From positions 2,728,001 through 2,792,000 of the forward strand of contig OZ234494.1 in the NCBI GenBank assembly GCA_965153455.1: DNA of 64,000 bases. The letters are read 5' to 3'. Made by a program: the position numbers and the translations under genes. This document shows, in pieces, positions 21,080-34,872 of this stretch; position 1 is the first letter of the stretch, and each line of letters opens with the position of its first letter. This stretch comes from Sphagnum compactum. Taxonomy: Eukaryota > Bryophyta > Sphagnopsida > Sphagnales. Under the pieces are notes generated by a model. That model worked only from the letters and a program-made list of their open reading frames with translations. It was not told where the DNA came from and made no database searches.

Positions 21080-24000
21080 TTGTCAATCTTTCTTCCAATA
21101 ACAAGTTACTCCCTTCCCCCCAACTTTTTTCCTTTGTCCTGATCTCCTCCTTCCTACAAGTCCTCTACTTGTGTTTATAGTGTCTGCCATGTTTGGTCTG
21201 ACATGTTCTCCTAAATTCATGACAAAATTGTGGCTTGCAAATGGTAATGACTAAAGATCATTGACAGACAAAATACATACAAAATTAATTACCCCATTGA
21301 AGAAGAATGCATTCCAGGCCACACTCTCCATGATCTCCAACTGCCTACTCCACTCTAGCAGCCTGACTGACTTCAAGGAGACAAAAGAGCCCTAGATTTT
21401 GGCTTTCAGCCTGCATGTGACTCCGCTGTAGCAGCCTGACTTCCATGAGATGAAGAGAGGAAGGTTTTTTGCCAAATTGATGTAAGCCCAATACAAGAAA
21501 GACAGAAAAATTATTATCATTTTGTTTCAAGTTGTGGAAACTATATTTATTGTTGATTACATGTGCATTTGTACAACACGAACGGTTTTGGAATCGAAAC
21601 TATGTATGATTACTACATAATTATGAAATCTTGTTCTTGATTGTAAAATTATTCTCTCACCCTTCAATTGCTAGAAATACCATTTTGATGAATTTTTTAA
21701 TCAAAAAACTGAGGTTACCATGTTGAAGATTAAGAATGTAATTTCTAGTAAATATAAAAAAATCAACAATAATGCTAATAACAACACTTCAGCTCTTTCA
21801 CAATTCTTTTGTGGGCAGGTATATAGTTTCTAAAAGTATCTTCGATGGAAGAGATTATTATATCACTTTACAATGGCCATATAGTACCAACAAAAAGAGG
21901 ATAATTTTTAGAGCACCCCAATAGTCATCAATGTTGAGAAATAAACTAGCAACATTGGGCAAATTTTTCAAGTCGAGCTTTGCAAGTTGGTGTAGGATAC
22001 CAAGTTCAACAAAAGGTTTTGTGGACATAGTCAAACTATGTTGCCCATCTCTCTCTCACATGTTTCATCTTCATTTGTTGCAAGCTTTCATGGAAACCAT
22101 GAAACCTACCTCACATGTGTTCATCTGTATTTGTCACAAGCTTTCATGGAAACCACTAAACCCTATTTGTGTGTTTCATACGTGGATGTTGTAAAAATGT
22201 GGAAGAAAGCAAGAAAACTTGGTAGAAAAAATCTCAATTTCACAAGATGACCCAAATCTGGGTGGAACTGAAACTATGGATTTAGGTGTTCAAGAAATTT
22301 AATTGAAGCACATGACTAGGAAGGAAATGCACACTAAACATAACCATATGCAAATAGAAACAAATGAAAATGGTAACTTCAACAACAATTTTGATAGACT
22401 TTTAATTTCAATAAATTTTTTTATTTCAATCAAGTTTATTGAGGCCCTTCATGGCCCACAAGTGTTTTACAAGGTTTGATCTTAAATTGAAGTGGATTTG
22501 TGAGTTTTCCAACTCTTTTAATGCTTTGCATGTACACTTGAAATTGTCAATCCCTACCTTAATTACCCTAAATTTGCTTGTTTAAACAAAGATTTCACAT
22601 TATTCTTTTTCATCTTTTATTATAATAGTGTGGGAAATCACACAAGCAACCGTGATCTCATAAATTGTATTCATATACCATAATCCACAATGGTTCTAGA
22701 TGATGGCAAAGTGGGATTGTAAGATTTCAAAACACCTTTCAAAATCCTTCCTCACACCTTCCATAAATGTAAAATGTTTTTTCCTACATCTCCTAGCTTG
22801 TGTATGGTCTACACAAAACAAAACAACTACAAATAGATGTTGTTTGTTAGAAAATAGCAATGAAAATATGTTATCCCATTCACAACAAAATTGAAATCAT
22901 GGCTTGGTCTGTTCAACAACAAGTCAATGGTGATTAATCAAGAATGTTGATGTCATTGTTTCCATCAAGAAGCTTAAAGAATGTGTGCCAAATTTAAAAG
23001 GATTGGTTTACATGGTCATTTCGAATATGGTGCACCTATCTCCATTTTTGTTTTGGAATTGACCTTGCCAACTAATAGGGAAATTGTTCCACTTGTAGAA
23101 CATGTAGTGCACGTTCATGAACATCCCTAGAATTCCTTGTGTGACATTGATCTCCAACTACCTTTCGATATTAGTTTGAGTGGGTTCTCTTAAATACATT
23201 AGCTGAAATACTACAAGAATTGTGCACACAACTTATTTGAAGCATTCAATTGCAGTACTGTTGCCAAGTTGCAATAGTCATCCACAAAATTTGCACTTGT
23301 TCCATAAGCAAACTATTGGAGAACAATTATACATTTTTTGGATTGCAAACAATCCAAGTTTTCCTATACAATCCAATTGCACAAAAAAACCATCACAAAC
23401 GTAGTAATGCATTCGTATATTGACACTTCAACAAACATTCACCATACACAAGTGAAGGTGCAAAGTATTCACAAAAGATCCGTTCCTAACCTCATTGCCA
23501 ATCTCGTCTATTCACCCAAACATAAAACCACCATGTGTTCTTGACACTTATGTTATTTGCAAGTTGTTGCATTGTGTTAGTTAGAAAAAACTCTTCAACA
23601 TCTTCATCCCCAATGTAATCTTGCAATTGTTGTTGTAAAATGTTGCCTTCACACTACTATAGTTATTTTATTAAGTTCTATGTGCAACAACAATGATGCA
23701 AGGTGTGTGTGCAAGTTTGTGCAAAAAAACAACAATGAAAAAGAACGTCAAATCCCTTGCATTGGATTCTTATCAATTTTTTATGTCTATAATAATATAA
23801 TAATAGTACATTATTCTTTTGGTTGGCCAATCAATATTTTGTAGACTGCATGTTGATGACCGGTCGGCCGCCCTTATCAACCCCCTTGTGGCTTTTGACC
23901 CATTGAACATCTTTGTGAAAGAGGATAGCACCATCAAATGGTGCCTCCTCCCTCCCAATGTCCCATGTATTTCCTTGACTCTTTTAATATGTGATGGGCC

Positions 24001-24427
24001 TATTTGTCCCATTCCCCCACCCCCATTGTGGGCTGTCTCTTGTGGCTTTTGATTGCTAACTAATAACATATAATGCAATGTTTATTGTTCTTGGGTGAGG
24101 GAGGTGCAAATAGTTATAGTGAACATTGGATGTTAAAATTAGTGTAGCATTCCATTTTCCTCTTATGGTTTGAGATGATCTAATCCATATCAATAATAGG
24201 GTTTATAGATGTGAGACTTATACCTTTGTTTTTGTACATTCTTGCTTTGTGATTCGTTGAGAAGTTGACATGGATAAGGTTTATTATTTCAATTGTGGCC
24301 ATCAATATGTTATGGGTGTAAGTGCTCCTTTCATTTTGTTGGTTTTGTCCATTGGGAAGAGGCAAACTACCCATTGGTGTAAGATTTGGTCATAAAATTT
24401 GGATTGAACTTAACCCAATGTGAGTGA

Positions 24428-24530
24428 TATCTTGCACACTATGTGTGCGATGGATGGGCATGTTCCGTAGTAGAGCACGCATCTAGATGAGAAGTTCTAG
24501 ATCTAATGGGGAAGTTTAAAGTTTGAAAGT
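24428..24530 (-). repeat. dispersed repeat, copy B
   Basis: The reverse complement matches the repeat at 7001-7110, with CATCTAGA, GGAACATGC and CATCCA in the same order and similar spacing. Confidence 0.5.
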
Positions 24531-24659
24531 AGTTGATCCGCTTATAATTTCCTATGAGTTCTAGCAAATAAGCACATGAGCTAGTGATGAATGTGTTTTT
24601 GAAGTGAGTTTCCATGTGCACCACCCATCCACTATTCTTCTTGAAACACTTTTGAAGGA

Positions 24660-24835
24660 TGAGTGAAAATCCTAAGTGGTAACCCTAAGGGTGATGGCTC
24701 ATTATTGTAGCCCTTCAAGGACCACGAAAGGTTTTGGGTTCAAACCCAATGGTGTGTAGGTGAAACTCGTACCAGCCCTCTACTTGCCAATGGGTTTGTC
24801 AAGTTAGATCTGATTTTGTGCTTCCCAAAAAAAAC
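24660..24835 (+). mobile_element. SINE-like element with Pol III boxes
   Basis: An A-box-like TGGCTCATTATTG near 24697 is followed by a perfect B-box GGTTCAAACCC near 24740, inside a self-complementary T-arm (TTGGG/CCCAA). About 90 bp further on the sequence ends in an A-run (CCCAAAAAAAAC). This is the layout of a tRNA-derived SINE. Target-site duplications were not found. Confidence 0.5.
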
Positions 24836-25662
24836 ACATCTATTGGTAAAGCATTCACATGTCTTCGTTTCTATGTGTTTTTTTTTCCACCACATCTCAA
24901 TTAACTAAATCTAACCATTTGACATCATCTAATTATTTTGAACACATGACAACATAAGAATGTGCCATTAGTAACAAACACTCCATTCAAACATAACCCA
25001 AATAGTGTGTAGCACTATTCAAACCAAGTGGGTGGGGTAAGGACCAACCAGCCCATCTTATCCCATCCCAAACCTGCCAGGGAATAGTGGGTGGGTGAGA
25101 GTGCCACTATGGACATGAAAACCCCACCACCCAGCCACTCTTCTCCAGAAAATAGTGGGTGGGTGAGTCACATGGAAACTCGCCCTAAATGGGCCCCCCC
25201 CAAGTGCCCTCAAAAACCTCAAAAACTAGCCAATGGGTATTGTAATTGGCTAGTGGGTATTGTACTAAGAGACTGTTGGTCACACTTGTGTGGCACCACT
25301 CATTGTCCAACATCACTAAAACTGGGGTTTGATTGTTCCTTTGGAAGTTGTCAGTTTACACATAAATTGTCAGCTACATGCTACTAATTGTAGTGTCAAG
25401 TTGGGGTCTTCTTGTTTCTAAACTTGTTTTGCTCTTTTATTGAAAGTCATACAAACTTGGGTTTTGTATCATTCTTAATATACCCATCCTTCTTCTTCCA
25501 CAGAACTAGTTAACAACCCAATCACAAAAGAAGCCAAGCAACAACAAACACACACTACACACTTCTAGGGTTAAATACAATGAACAAGCTTGAGCCAGGT
25601 TTTGGGATGTTGGCATTGCAAAAGACCAGATTGGGAAAATAATAATCTGTAGCCAAATATTA
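24836..25662. other. non-genic stretch
   Basis: No recognisable gene. The motif AATAGTGGGTGGGTGAG occurs twice (about 25084 and 25151), a local duplication. Confidence 0.5.
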
Positions 25663-26064
25663 GAGTTATCTGTAAAGTCACCCTCTCTTCTGGGCCTGCT
25701 TTCACCCTCTATCCCCTCTCCCTCTCAGTGGTATATCCGCAAAGCAAGGAAATTTTATTAAATCTCGGTATGAAATGCTAAACTCGGCATTTAATGCACA
25801 AGGTTCAAGAGTAGTTATAGTAGTCGTACATGTAGGAGAAATGAATGAAAATGTCAGCTGCAGCAGCAGTGGAGGCGCTCAGAAAAAGGAAAGACAGCAT
25901 GAAACTCAGTTTACCACCAAATTTGGTGGTGGGAAGACTAGTTTGGGTCCCAGTTATTTATTCGCTTTGTAACATTTTCATTTTCAGTTACGGGTTTGAT
26001 GCCCTATCATGCCGAAACTGGCCGCTCTCACCACCCCCTAATAGCGAGACTTTAGGGATAACTC
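25663..26064. mobile_element. MITE-like element, copy 2 (402 bp)
   Basis: The left end GAGTTATCTGTAAAGTC and the inverted right end GAGTTATCCCTAAAGTC match at 15 of 17 bases, with TA on both sides (25661-25662 and 26065-26066). The interior is homologous to 9964-10495 but has one minisatellite unit. It has no coding capacity. Confidence 0.78.
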
Positions 26065-29000
26065 TAATATGTAGCTCATAGTTCCAACTTGATCTCCATG
26101 TGCAATTTGAGATACCAAACCAGCTTGGAAGTGAACATATCTTAGGTAAGCCATGGAATAGCCCTTCAACAAGCCTACACACCAATTGGTAATAATTTCT
26201 ATTTTGAATTGGAAAATATGTAAAAAAGAAGTCTTAGGAGAAAATGTAGTTTTTAAGTATCTATTGCAAGTTTGGGTCTTAGGGATGAAACACCATCCAA
26301 GCCCAAGAAGGCACCCCATAACTTGGGCCACACCTAATCCACAACTTGGTCCACTTATACAAATTTTATTGGCCAAGTTGGTCGATGTTTCAAAAGGGCC
26401 AAATTCAAAAGTATACGGATTTTTGTGGACTAATAACCCACTTAATTTTTGGTCCAACTTTATGGCTTATAAGTGGACCCAAGTGTTGCCACACATAAGT
26501 CATTTTGAGTAAGCGTACAAACTTGATCCCCTAATAACTCACAAACTCAGAAGTATACAATTTTTCAATGTTTCAAAATGGCCAAACTTGTACACTTAAT
26601 TGTCAAGTTGAATTACATGAACTGTCCACAAAAAAATCAACTTGCCTACTTAAAAAAACATGCCCCTCTTTTCAAAAGTGTTTTTCTTTATAGTTTTGGG
26701 TTTAGGTCCAGAACTAGCAAAAGACTAGTTTCATGCTCTAGTGATGAAACCTGCCAATCATAAGAAAAAAGAGGAATACAAGGAACAAAATGGAAGGACC
26801 CACATCCATGAAAACAAATGAACCACCTAAGAGGGCGGACTACAAGGGGAACATCAAGTTCCTAAACCCCTCTAGTCACAAGAAGCACATCAAATAACGA
26901 AAGGGGAGGACCTCTTAAACCCCCTCCAATCACAAGAAGCATATCAAATAATGAAAGGGGAGGACCTTTGAAATGACACCTAGCCTAAATGAACTTTCAC
27001 CTGTTGCAACTGCACCTCTCAAAATAAAGACCACCTCGCATGTTATAACACCACTAACACCCTATGTCTAAACTAAAAAAGGAAGGTCTCCAATACCTTT
27101 CACTCCCCACGCCATGTTGGCATATTGATGATGAAACTCATATGCTTGTTGGTGTAGACATCCGAAAACCTTTACAACTATAGCGAAAAACATGTCCGTT
27201 AAGAATTGATCGTGATAAAAACTATCCTTTGCTTAAGCCATGATTATCGTAGCAACCCCACAAGAAACAGCAATTTGCAAGACCAAATCAACTCAAATGG
27301 GGTTGACAATGACAACATCTACCAATCTGCGAACACCATCGATTGATTGCACAATGTCAATTCGAAGGCATGAAAATTACAGGGTAAGGGGCAAAAGGAC
27401 ATGGATTTGCTTTCATGAAACTTGAAATCCCACATCTTTCACAATAGCTATGAAAGTATCTTGCACAACATCATGCAAGGTCGTCTTCTCCTCACCATGA
27501 GCATGGTGATAGAGGTGGATCCCCATAGAGTCCAAAGGTTGGCTACAAATGCAATGTGACACCCCAAGGACTAAAAGATAAGAAAGACCCAACCTAGTGC
27601 ACGATGCAGTGGAAAAACATATGAAACCAAGAAAAAACAAAAGGATGATTGGATGACCTAACAACCAAGTGCCTGCATCCAGCCCTGCACACAACCTCAA
27701 ATGTGTCTAGTGCAAATCAAAAGGTAAATCAGAAATGATGTTAGTAAAGGAATGGTATGCAATCTTTCTAAAATATTATCCTAAACACAATTTGTGCTTC
27801 TTTCAACCAATTGTTCAAAAAGGGGCACACATGTTGTAACCCCCAGGGGAAAAAGCTTTCCCATTGATTTCAAATGCACCTAAAAAAGGAATGGCCCCAA
27901 GCAATTTGCACTTATCGCCTCCAACAAGAATGGGTGAAAATCCAACAAAAACCTAGAAGCTATGACAAGGGCAACTAAGGCCCAATCCCCCAAATAAGCA
28001 GCTAGAACAATGATTTTCGAAAAAATCAACCTTACGCCCCCACTAAAAATGGGGAGAACCGCTTGATGAAATACTAAAAGGGTCTTAGGGCATTCCAATG
28101 AACTCAGACCCAAAAGTTTATCAAAAACTTTCTTCAAGGTCAAATAAAAAACAACAAATTGATTATGCAAACCTAAAAAGGAAGGAAGCAACAAAACAAA
28201 AATGAAGGCCTTTGGGCAAAACATTAAAAAATGATACCAAAAATGCTTGCAACCTTGCAAATTTTTTTTGAGATAAACCCTTAAGGTCTTAGGTCATTGG
28301 TGTTGTACAATGCACCTCAATGAATTGAAATTCGATACTGAACACACACAAAACTTAGAATTTAAAACATTAATTCTAATTTCATGAACATTAACTATAA
28401 TTTCGAAAAAAAATTCATGGTCAAGCAAATTGAAACTCGATTCAACAAAAAAAGCCATTAACCAGTGATCATAATTCATGATTCATCACATTGACCCATC
28501 ACCCAGCCAAACCATTTATGCTTCAATTTAAAATTAAACCCAATTGCAAGAAAAAAAAAATCTAAAATTACCGACTACAATTAAAAAAACACATTATGGA
28601 AGAAGAACAACAACAAGACATGAGTACAAGCATTTATTGGGTGTTTAGCATTAGGTGGAAAAGGACCCCCATCTTTTAATGGTTGGGGTACCACAGTAGG
28701 AACTAAGAACGTATTGTGTCATGAGTCCTAAATTCAAAGGCAAAATTAATGTTCTAAGGTGTTTTAAATAATGAAAGGTGGATGTGTATACTTAGTCCTT
28801 CAATAAAAAATTGGATAAGAGGTGGTAAAAATCAATTCAATTTTTTTTTTAATGTCATGTTGAAATATAAACTAAAAAGGCATGCAAGATTCCAAGACAC
28901 TTCCAAAAATAGTAGTTTCTCATTTGAAATGTCAAAGTCTTATTAAAAACATCAAGCAATGTCCTATTTGTTGCATTTGCATACTTTGTATTTCCCTTCA

Positions 29001-31023
29001 AACCTTTGGAATGTAAACTAATCATTAACAAAATTAACGTGACCATTTTTATTAATGTAGCCTTTTAATGAATGTTTTTGAAATTCTGATGTCAATTTCA
29101 AAAAACAATGTTTTCTTTAAAAATTAAAATTTTATGCCAACTTGTAGAATATACTGCATTCTATTTGTGGTTTAAATGTAAAACAATTTGAACAAATATG
29201 GATCTATTCATATTGACTCTTTTTTGATAAATCTATGTAATGGGACACAATTTTTGAACCACGTTTCAAGACATTTAAAGAAGTTAAAATCATCTAAATA
29301 AAAATAACCATAACCACTTCAATTAAGACGTATGTGAGTATATATATATATAAGGAATTGTACAAATTAAAGATAAACAATTTGGTAAAGTTCACAGTCA
29401 TTCAAAGTAATCCAAACTATGATTTCATCCCATAAAAATAATCACTCAAAATACTAATCATCAAACAAAGGATGACAAACCAACATGTGTTGAAAAAACT
29501 AAAAGCAACGAACAAGTGACAAATGATGAACAAACAACAAACATTGAATGAACGATGAATGACCATGTTAAAAAAAAAAGGAATAACAAAAAAAACAAAT
29601 GTGTCTCAATCTCATTAACACATTAGAGGTCACAAATGCTCCCCATTTGTTAGTTGGTTAAATTTTTACAATATAAAATGGCAAGATTAGGTGTCAAGTT
29701 ATAAAATTTTTAAAATTCAAAATTTTAAGAATTAATCTAATTAATGCCAAATTCTTTTGAATAATATTGTAGACACAAACAAAACAAAGGGAGGACATTA
29801 CTAATGGTTATGTTGTGATCATTAAAACTATTTAAGGCAAGTGGTCAATAGACTTTTCTACATTATCATGTTGAAATTTGGTGAGAGATTAAAAAATATT
29901 TTGGAAAGCACCTTTGGATGACCTATGATAACATCAATGGAATGAACTAATGATAAAACTTGTAATTTGAAGGGGGATGTTTTTCTCGAGCTTTTTTGAA
30001 TCCTTTAAATTTAATGAAACCAACAACTGGGACATCATTGATTCAATTTGGGATTACTTCAAACACAAACTTTACATCACAATAAAAAAAACTTGTTGGT
30101 TTCATAATCAATATCAACCATGATATTCATTGATAGATTAAATGAATGTGTATGCAAAACATATTTGGATTTACATGGTTTGAAGGCATGGTTGTTTACG
30201 GTACTAGAATAGGATTTCATGTCTTAAAGATATTCTTTGGGGACATTAAACTTCCCTTATGTTTTCAATTGCAAAATCACTATTCTTCAAGGATGGTGTG
30301 AAAGGATGAATCCCATCCCAAATACATCTTAAGGTGTTATCTGGTTCCTAATATGTCCCTATACAAAGACATTTAAAAGTTGATGTCAATGTGGAGAAGG
30401 CTTAACCTTGGATGTTAATCATGTGGTGTGAACAAGGTCTAGATGTTTTTGAATGCAACGATTTACTACATCACCAAGTGAATGTGGCCACTTTGTTTTC
30501 TGAATCTTATGTATTAAAAAATCTTTGAGTTTAATGGTTAAAGAAATCAAAAGCGCACACACACACATATATAGCGCTAAACATTTAAGCATGTTAAAAC
30601 TATCCATTAAATCATGGAAATTCAGCTCAAAAACCATGATTTGGTGCCAAAATTGGGATACAAATGCAAAACTTCCATTGTAAAAAAAAACATGGTTCAA
30701 TTGACCAAAAAATTGGATAAAAGGCAACCAATTTGTGACATTTGTTGATTTCACTAATTAGTTAGAAGTCATACTAGACAAGTCATTTTGTACATGTCCA
30801 AATTGGTTGGTGATTTTTTTGTTTATCTTTTTATCTAGTCAACTTGGCCAACTTTCATTGAATCAAAATGACAATCAAAAGAAATAAACCAATTTAAAGA
30901 AATAATAATGCAAAAACACAACCTTTTTATGACCTACCTACTTACCAACCTATTTGTATATGTGTAGGTTTATACATACATACAATATGTACATATTTGT
31001 ATATATATGATTTATAATATATG
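26065..31023. other. non-genic AT-rich stretch with degraded repeats
   Basis: Apart from the duplication at 26862, nothing assignable. Minus-strand open frames at 27413-27700 and 27880-28260 have no recognisable domain. 28260-31000 is very AT-rich with stops in every frame, with short AT (29340) and AC (30558) runs. Confidence 0.5.
26862..26974. repeat. tandem duplication, about 56 bp x 2
   Basis: Two adjacent units share CACAAGAAGCA(C/T)ATCAAAT and GAAAGGGGAGGACCT. Confidence 0.85.
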
Positions 31024-31095
31024 TTGGTAATAAGGATTGAAGCTTGGTCTCCACGGTTGCAAGCTAATGTCTTTGCCAACCAACCATTACACGAT
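31024..31095 (-). mobile_element. tRNA-like / SINE head
   Basis: The minus strand reads TGTAATGGTTGGTTGGCA, then ATTAGCTTGCAACCGTGG, then AGACCAAGCTTCAATCC. This matches the order of a tRNA D-arm, anticodon arm with TGC, and T-arm. The B box is imperfect (GCTTCAATCC) and the acceptor stem pairs only partly (GTAAT/ATTAC), so it is a tRNA-derived repeat or pseudogene rather than a working tRNA. Confidence 0.45.
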
Positions 31096-34000
31096 TATCA
31101 TTGTAGCAACTACAGCCTCTAGTCAAATTTACCAAAATTTAAAATCAAAACAAACAATGTAATCAAATTACACACTTTGAAAAGCCATGATTTCTTGTAG
31201 TGTCAAGACAAAAATGATAGAAGGAATCAATGGGGTACAAAATTGGCTTTTGCCCCATAACTTGGAATCACTTTAAGTTTGGTGCTCGTCACAAAACTTT
31301 GAACATCATGTGAGAGCCCTTGTGTGTGAAGCCCATTTGTTTATGTGATGAAAAATTCATGTAAATGTGTAAGAGCACTTTGCTAAGAGCTCCATGTTCC
31401 ATCGTCTTCATTTGTCTCTATCTCAACCTCACTCAATGTTTCTTGAAAGTTTTTCATTTTTGTATCACCGTTATCAAAAGACCGATCCTCATACTTGTCG
31501 TTTGTAGCATGGCTTTCTATTATGATAACTCGCGCTTTTTCTTCAGTATTTGTTGCTACACCTACAAGTTGTGAAACATTCTCACCATAATTTGCTATTT
31601 CTAGGATTGGATAATAAGTAGGGATGGGCAATGCAAGGAGACTTTGAGATTGCTCACGAATGTGCCAAGGACAGATTCCTTTGCATTTGGGTTCATGGGC
31701 ATGATACAAAATCTAGGGCAAAAATTGGAGCACAATAATCTCCTTGACTCATGCAATTCTACTTAGAGATCTTCCATCGAGATTGCTTGCACCAATCGAT
31801 TTTGGCTTCCTGATGATGCCTATGGAAGAACATGTTGGAATCGGCAAAATGTTCCCATTCATCAGTTTCTTCAAAGTCAAGTATCTCCCAAACACCAGGA
31901 CAAAATCCAAACAAGAACCACTGAGAAATTAGTTAACCCGATAAGTAGCCATCCTGGAGACAGTAGCATTTCAATACTGTTGTTGTTCTGTGTCTGGCAA
32001 TCAAAGAACTGGAAGCAAGGAGGTCATGAAGTGGTCACAGATTGCAATGACGGTACATACAATTTACAATCACCAATCTGCCCACCTCCTTAGACTTCTA
32101 CAACATGAAAGATACTATTGACATTGCAGAGGGAATTAAGTACTTACTCCATAACAAAGCACTTTGAAAGGATATCCGGATCTCAGGAAGGAGCAACACA
32201 AGAGGCTCAAGTTGTGTGATACAACCATAGGGACTTGTTTTCAGCAGGGACCCGAATTCTAGAAATCCTAGAGCTGCTGAACCAGTCCTCTCGTGAAAAC
32301 ACAGTTCACAGGTCCTAATGCAGTCTCAATGCAATGGGCTCATGGTACATACTGGCAAGACAATGGAAATTGCAGAGGAATGCACACACCAACAATTTGA
32401 AGGTGGTAACATGACAATGGGTGCAATCATAACCTTATGAGAGTTGCTCACAAAGTCTCTAACCATCACCTTCATCACAAATAGTAGTGATGAGCTGCCA
32501 CAACTCCCCCCACTGACTTCATCAGCTCCCAACAATGGGTGTAGATAAGTATATAATAATGTGCCCAAAAATCTGGGCAGACCATTATGGTGTAGCTGCA
32601 ATCTATTCAGAAGATGATTAGGCCAAAAGGGATTCATGGTGGAGTGCTGCAGTGAGCTCTGCACTGTCATGTTGACCATGATGTAAACACTGCCTGGAAA
32701 CAGCGTTTGAGGTCAGACTTTTTCCCTGGACTTGATTTACATAATTTTGCACATTAGCAGCTAGTGGTTTCATTGGAAAAGCTTCGATCCGTCTCTTGCA
32801 TGATATGGGTGTTGTTGACCATGAGAATATAGATGACCCAAAGCTCCTTGATGATGCTCTAAACTTGTTTCTTGTGCAACACCTATCTAAATTTAAACCT
32901 TAGGTTCTCTGTTTTGATGAAATGGAGAGACTGTATGGTCAAAGTCTTATCATCCTCCAGAGCCTCCAGCTTACCGCAGTCTTCTGTGTCCACAGATGAA
33001 GCAAGTGGGTTGTGGAGTAGAATTCAAGCATGTGGGTTGTGGATTAGAACCTGGAATTTTCTGTCAGATCACACTCATGGTGATATATCCAGGTCTGATG
33101 TATTACCACCTTAAATTGTCCATGTACAACTGGACATTATGACTTTGTGATGTTGGTCTGATACTTTGTTTGTGACAATCTCAAGGTTCTGACTGCACTC
33201 ATTCCTGTCATGTTTCATTTGATTCCATGAGGGTTTTGCTGGAACTAATGCAACAGTTACTCTCAAAGTGTTATTGTGGAGTTTGCTCTGGAATTGCATA
33301 GAATTATATATGTGTATGTATGTCCAGGTGTTGGAACGAGAGATGAGAGACACCATGGAATTTCTATGAAAGAAACCAACCATCTGACCCTGGAGAACTT
33401 GTAGAAATTTGTATGAGGTTACAGTCCATGTAGTTCTTATAAAGCTTAGACGTATTTGACCTGGAGCAGCATTATGCAGAATGGATTCTAACCTCAAGTT
33501 CATATGATTAGTTCAGGCTTTCTCTAAATACAAGTGAATGTGCCTGTTGTGTCCATTCTTGGACAAAGTGCAGGTTTCTCAGCAATCCCAGCTTTAATGG
33601 TCAAGGTTGAATGAAGCTCCACACCATATGCTTCTGTCCTTGGGCCTTAAAATAGTTGATGTGTGGAGACAGAGAAGGTAGGGTTTCTCCCTAATAATGA
33701 CTGCAATTTAGGTCCACTCCATGTGGATTCTGTCCTTGGGGGCTTGCATGGTTGAGCTTTGCAGCAAGAAAGTAGAAATTCCTCCCTTGAGATCCTGGTG
33801 GAATGGGTCTGTGCATTGAGAATTCTGCCTTGTTCACTCTTTGATGGTTGTTTGACCAATTGGTGATGCAGGGTTTCTGGAGTCATGGTCATACATTCCC
33901 TGCTGATATTTGCTCCTAACCTCTTTCTTCTTTCCCTAAACCTGCAGGAGTCCCAAGTGGGGGTTTCCAAGTGCTGGATGCAAGGATGAGAACCCTGAGC

Positions 34001-34700
34001 AGGTTTAGAGTTTGATTGCAAGGTCATTGGAGGATCAACCTGGAGCCAACCACGTGGAAGTTGAGCTGTGCACAACCAGACATGCGAACACACGTTGAAT
34101 GCAAGCAAATCACCAAAGCGTCCTCATCCTTATGTGATTTAAGTCTTTCTTGATTTGTTGAAGAGAAACAGAAGCATATTGTGGTTAGAAACTCCAAAAC
34201 CAGACTCACAATTGCCTCAAAACTTAACAATATTTGTTTACCTAGTTGCGAGATCCAGATTTGTAAACATCGGAACCCCTGTATATTTGGAAGATGAACA
34301 AGAAGAGCATTTTCACTTCAAGTTGGGAGCTGCTGATTGATTGAAATTGAAGCAGCCTTTTGGCCTGTCTTCAAAATAAGTAACCTATGATCCTTTGAAA
34401 TCTGGACATGCCGAAAATCATTCTAACAAGTTTGACGCTTTTGAAGCTTTAGAAGATTTCCATGGCTAGACTTGTGGACTGGTTTGGAGTTGAGAAACTA
34501 ACTAGGTTGGGATTAGAGGAGGAACTGGAACTCAACCCCATCTCCATAGATGAAAGATAAATGATCAGGTCTCCTGCAATACTGAGACCCGTTAGATAGT
34601 TGGAAAATGTTCATAGAATTTACATCTCTCTCTTTTTCTCTCTCTCTCTCTCTCTCTCTCTGTGTCTGCAAAGTCTGCCATCCTAAATTGGCAAAGTTCT
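31096..34700. other. gene-poor stretch with a few exon-like frames
   Basis: GC content is somewhat higher than in the flanks. Open frames on the minus strand at 31383-31709 (no ATG; starts at TTG), 32326-32679 and 33647-34108 have no recognisable family. An exon-like frame is listed separately at 32761. A plus-strand frame at 34155-34340 ends in LEDEQEEHFHFKLGAAD, which reads like a protein C-terminus, but I cannot connect it. A broken gene may lie here. Confidence 0.35.
32761..32903 (+). pseudogene. exon-like coding fragment, unrecognised
   Basis: After CACATTAGCAG the frame reads SGFIGKASIRLLHDMGVV and then DHENIDDPKLLDDALNLFLV, about 47 residues before TAG. The residue pattern is that of a folded helical protein rather than random AT-rich DNA. 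The acceptor-like CAG before it suggests a terminal exon or relic. The family is not recognised and no partner exon was found. Confidence 0.3.
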
Positions 34701-34872
34701 TCACTTAAAAGACGAGCTCGGTCTCCAAGATCACAAAACCCTAAACCCTAATCCATTCACTTCGGATGTGTATCTCCGAATCACGGATTTTCTGCTTCTA
34801 GGGTTACAGGCCATAACCTCATCGAAGCCGTCCAGTACTCAAGATCGACGGTTGAAAATGAGCGAGAATTAG
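34622..34872 (+). promoter_or_regulatory. CT-rich tract and telo-box promoter of the RRM gene
   Basis: A CT microsatellite (34623-34662) is followed by AAAACCCTAAACCCTAAT near 34736, a double telo-box, and AATTAGGGTTAG near 34868. Telo-boxes and CT tracts are known upstream of plant ribosomal-protein and plastid-protein genes, often without a TATA box. None is evident here. Confidence 0.5.

Larger units (their letters stand above)
20826..24659. other. non-genic AT-rich stretch
   Basis: No recognisable gene. A tandem duplication of about 55 bp lies at 22059-22168; both units contain GCAAGCTTTCATGG or CACAAGCTTTCATGG. Dispersed repeat copy B is at 24428. Many in-frame stops in all frames suggest old transposon debris. 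Confidence 0.5.

Noticed and set aside
23773-24078. Open frames on both strands in a GC-richer patch
   Set aside because: Duplicate CTTGTGGCTTTTGA motifs explain the pattern; neither translation resembles a protein family.
33647-34108. 153-codon minus-strand frame
   Set aside because: No domain, no conserved-looking motif, no start or splice context; not called as a gene.
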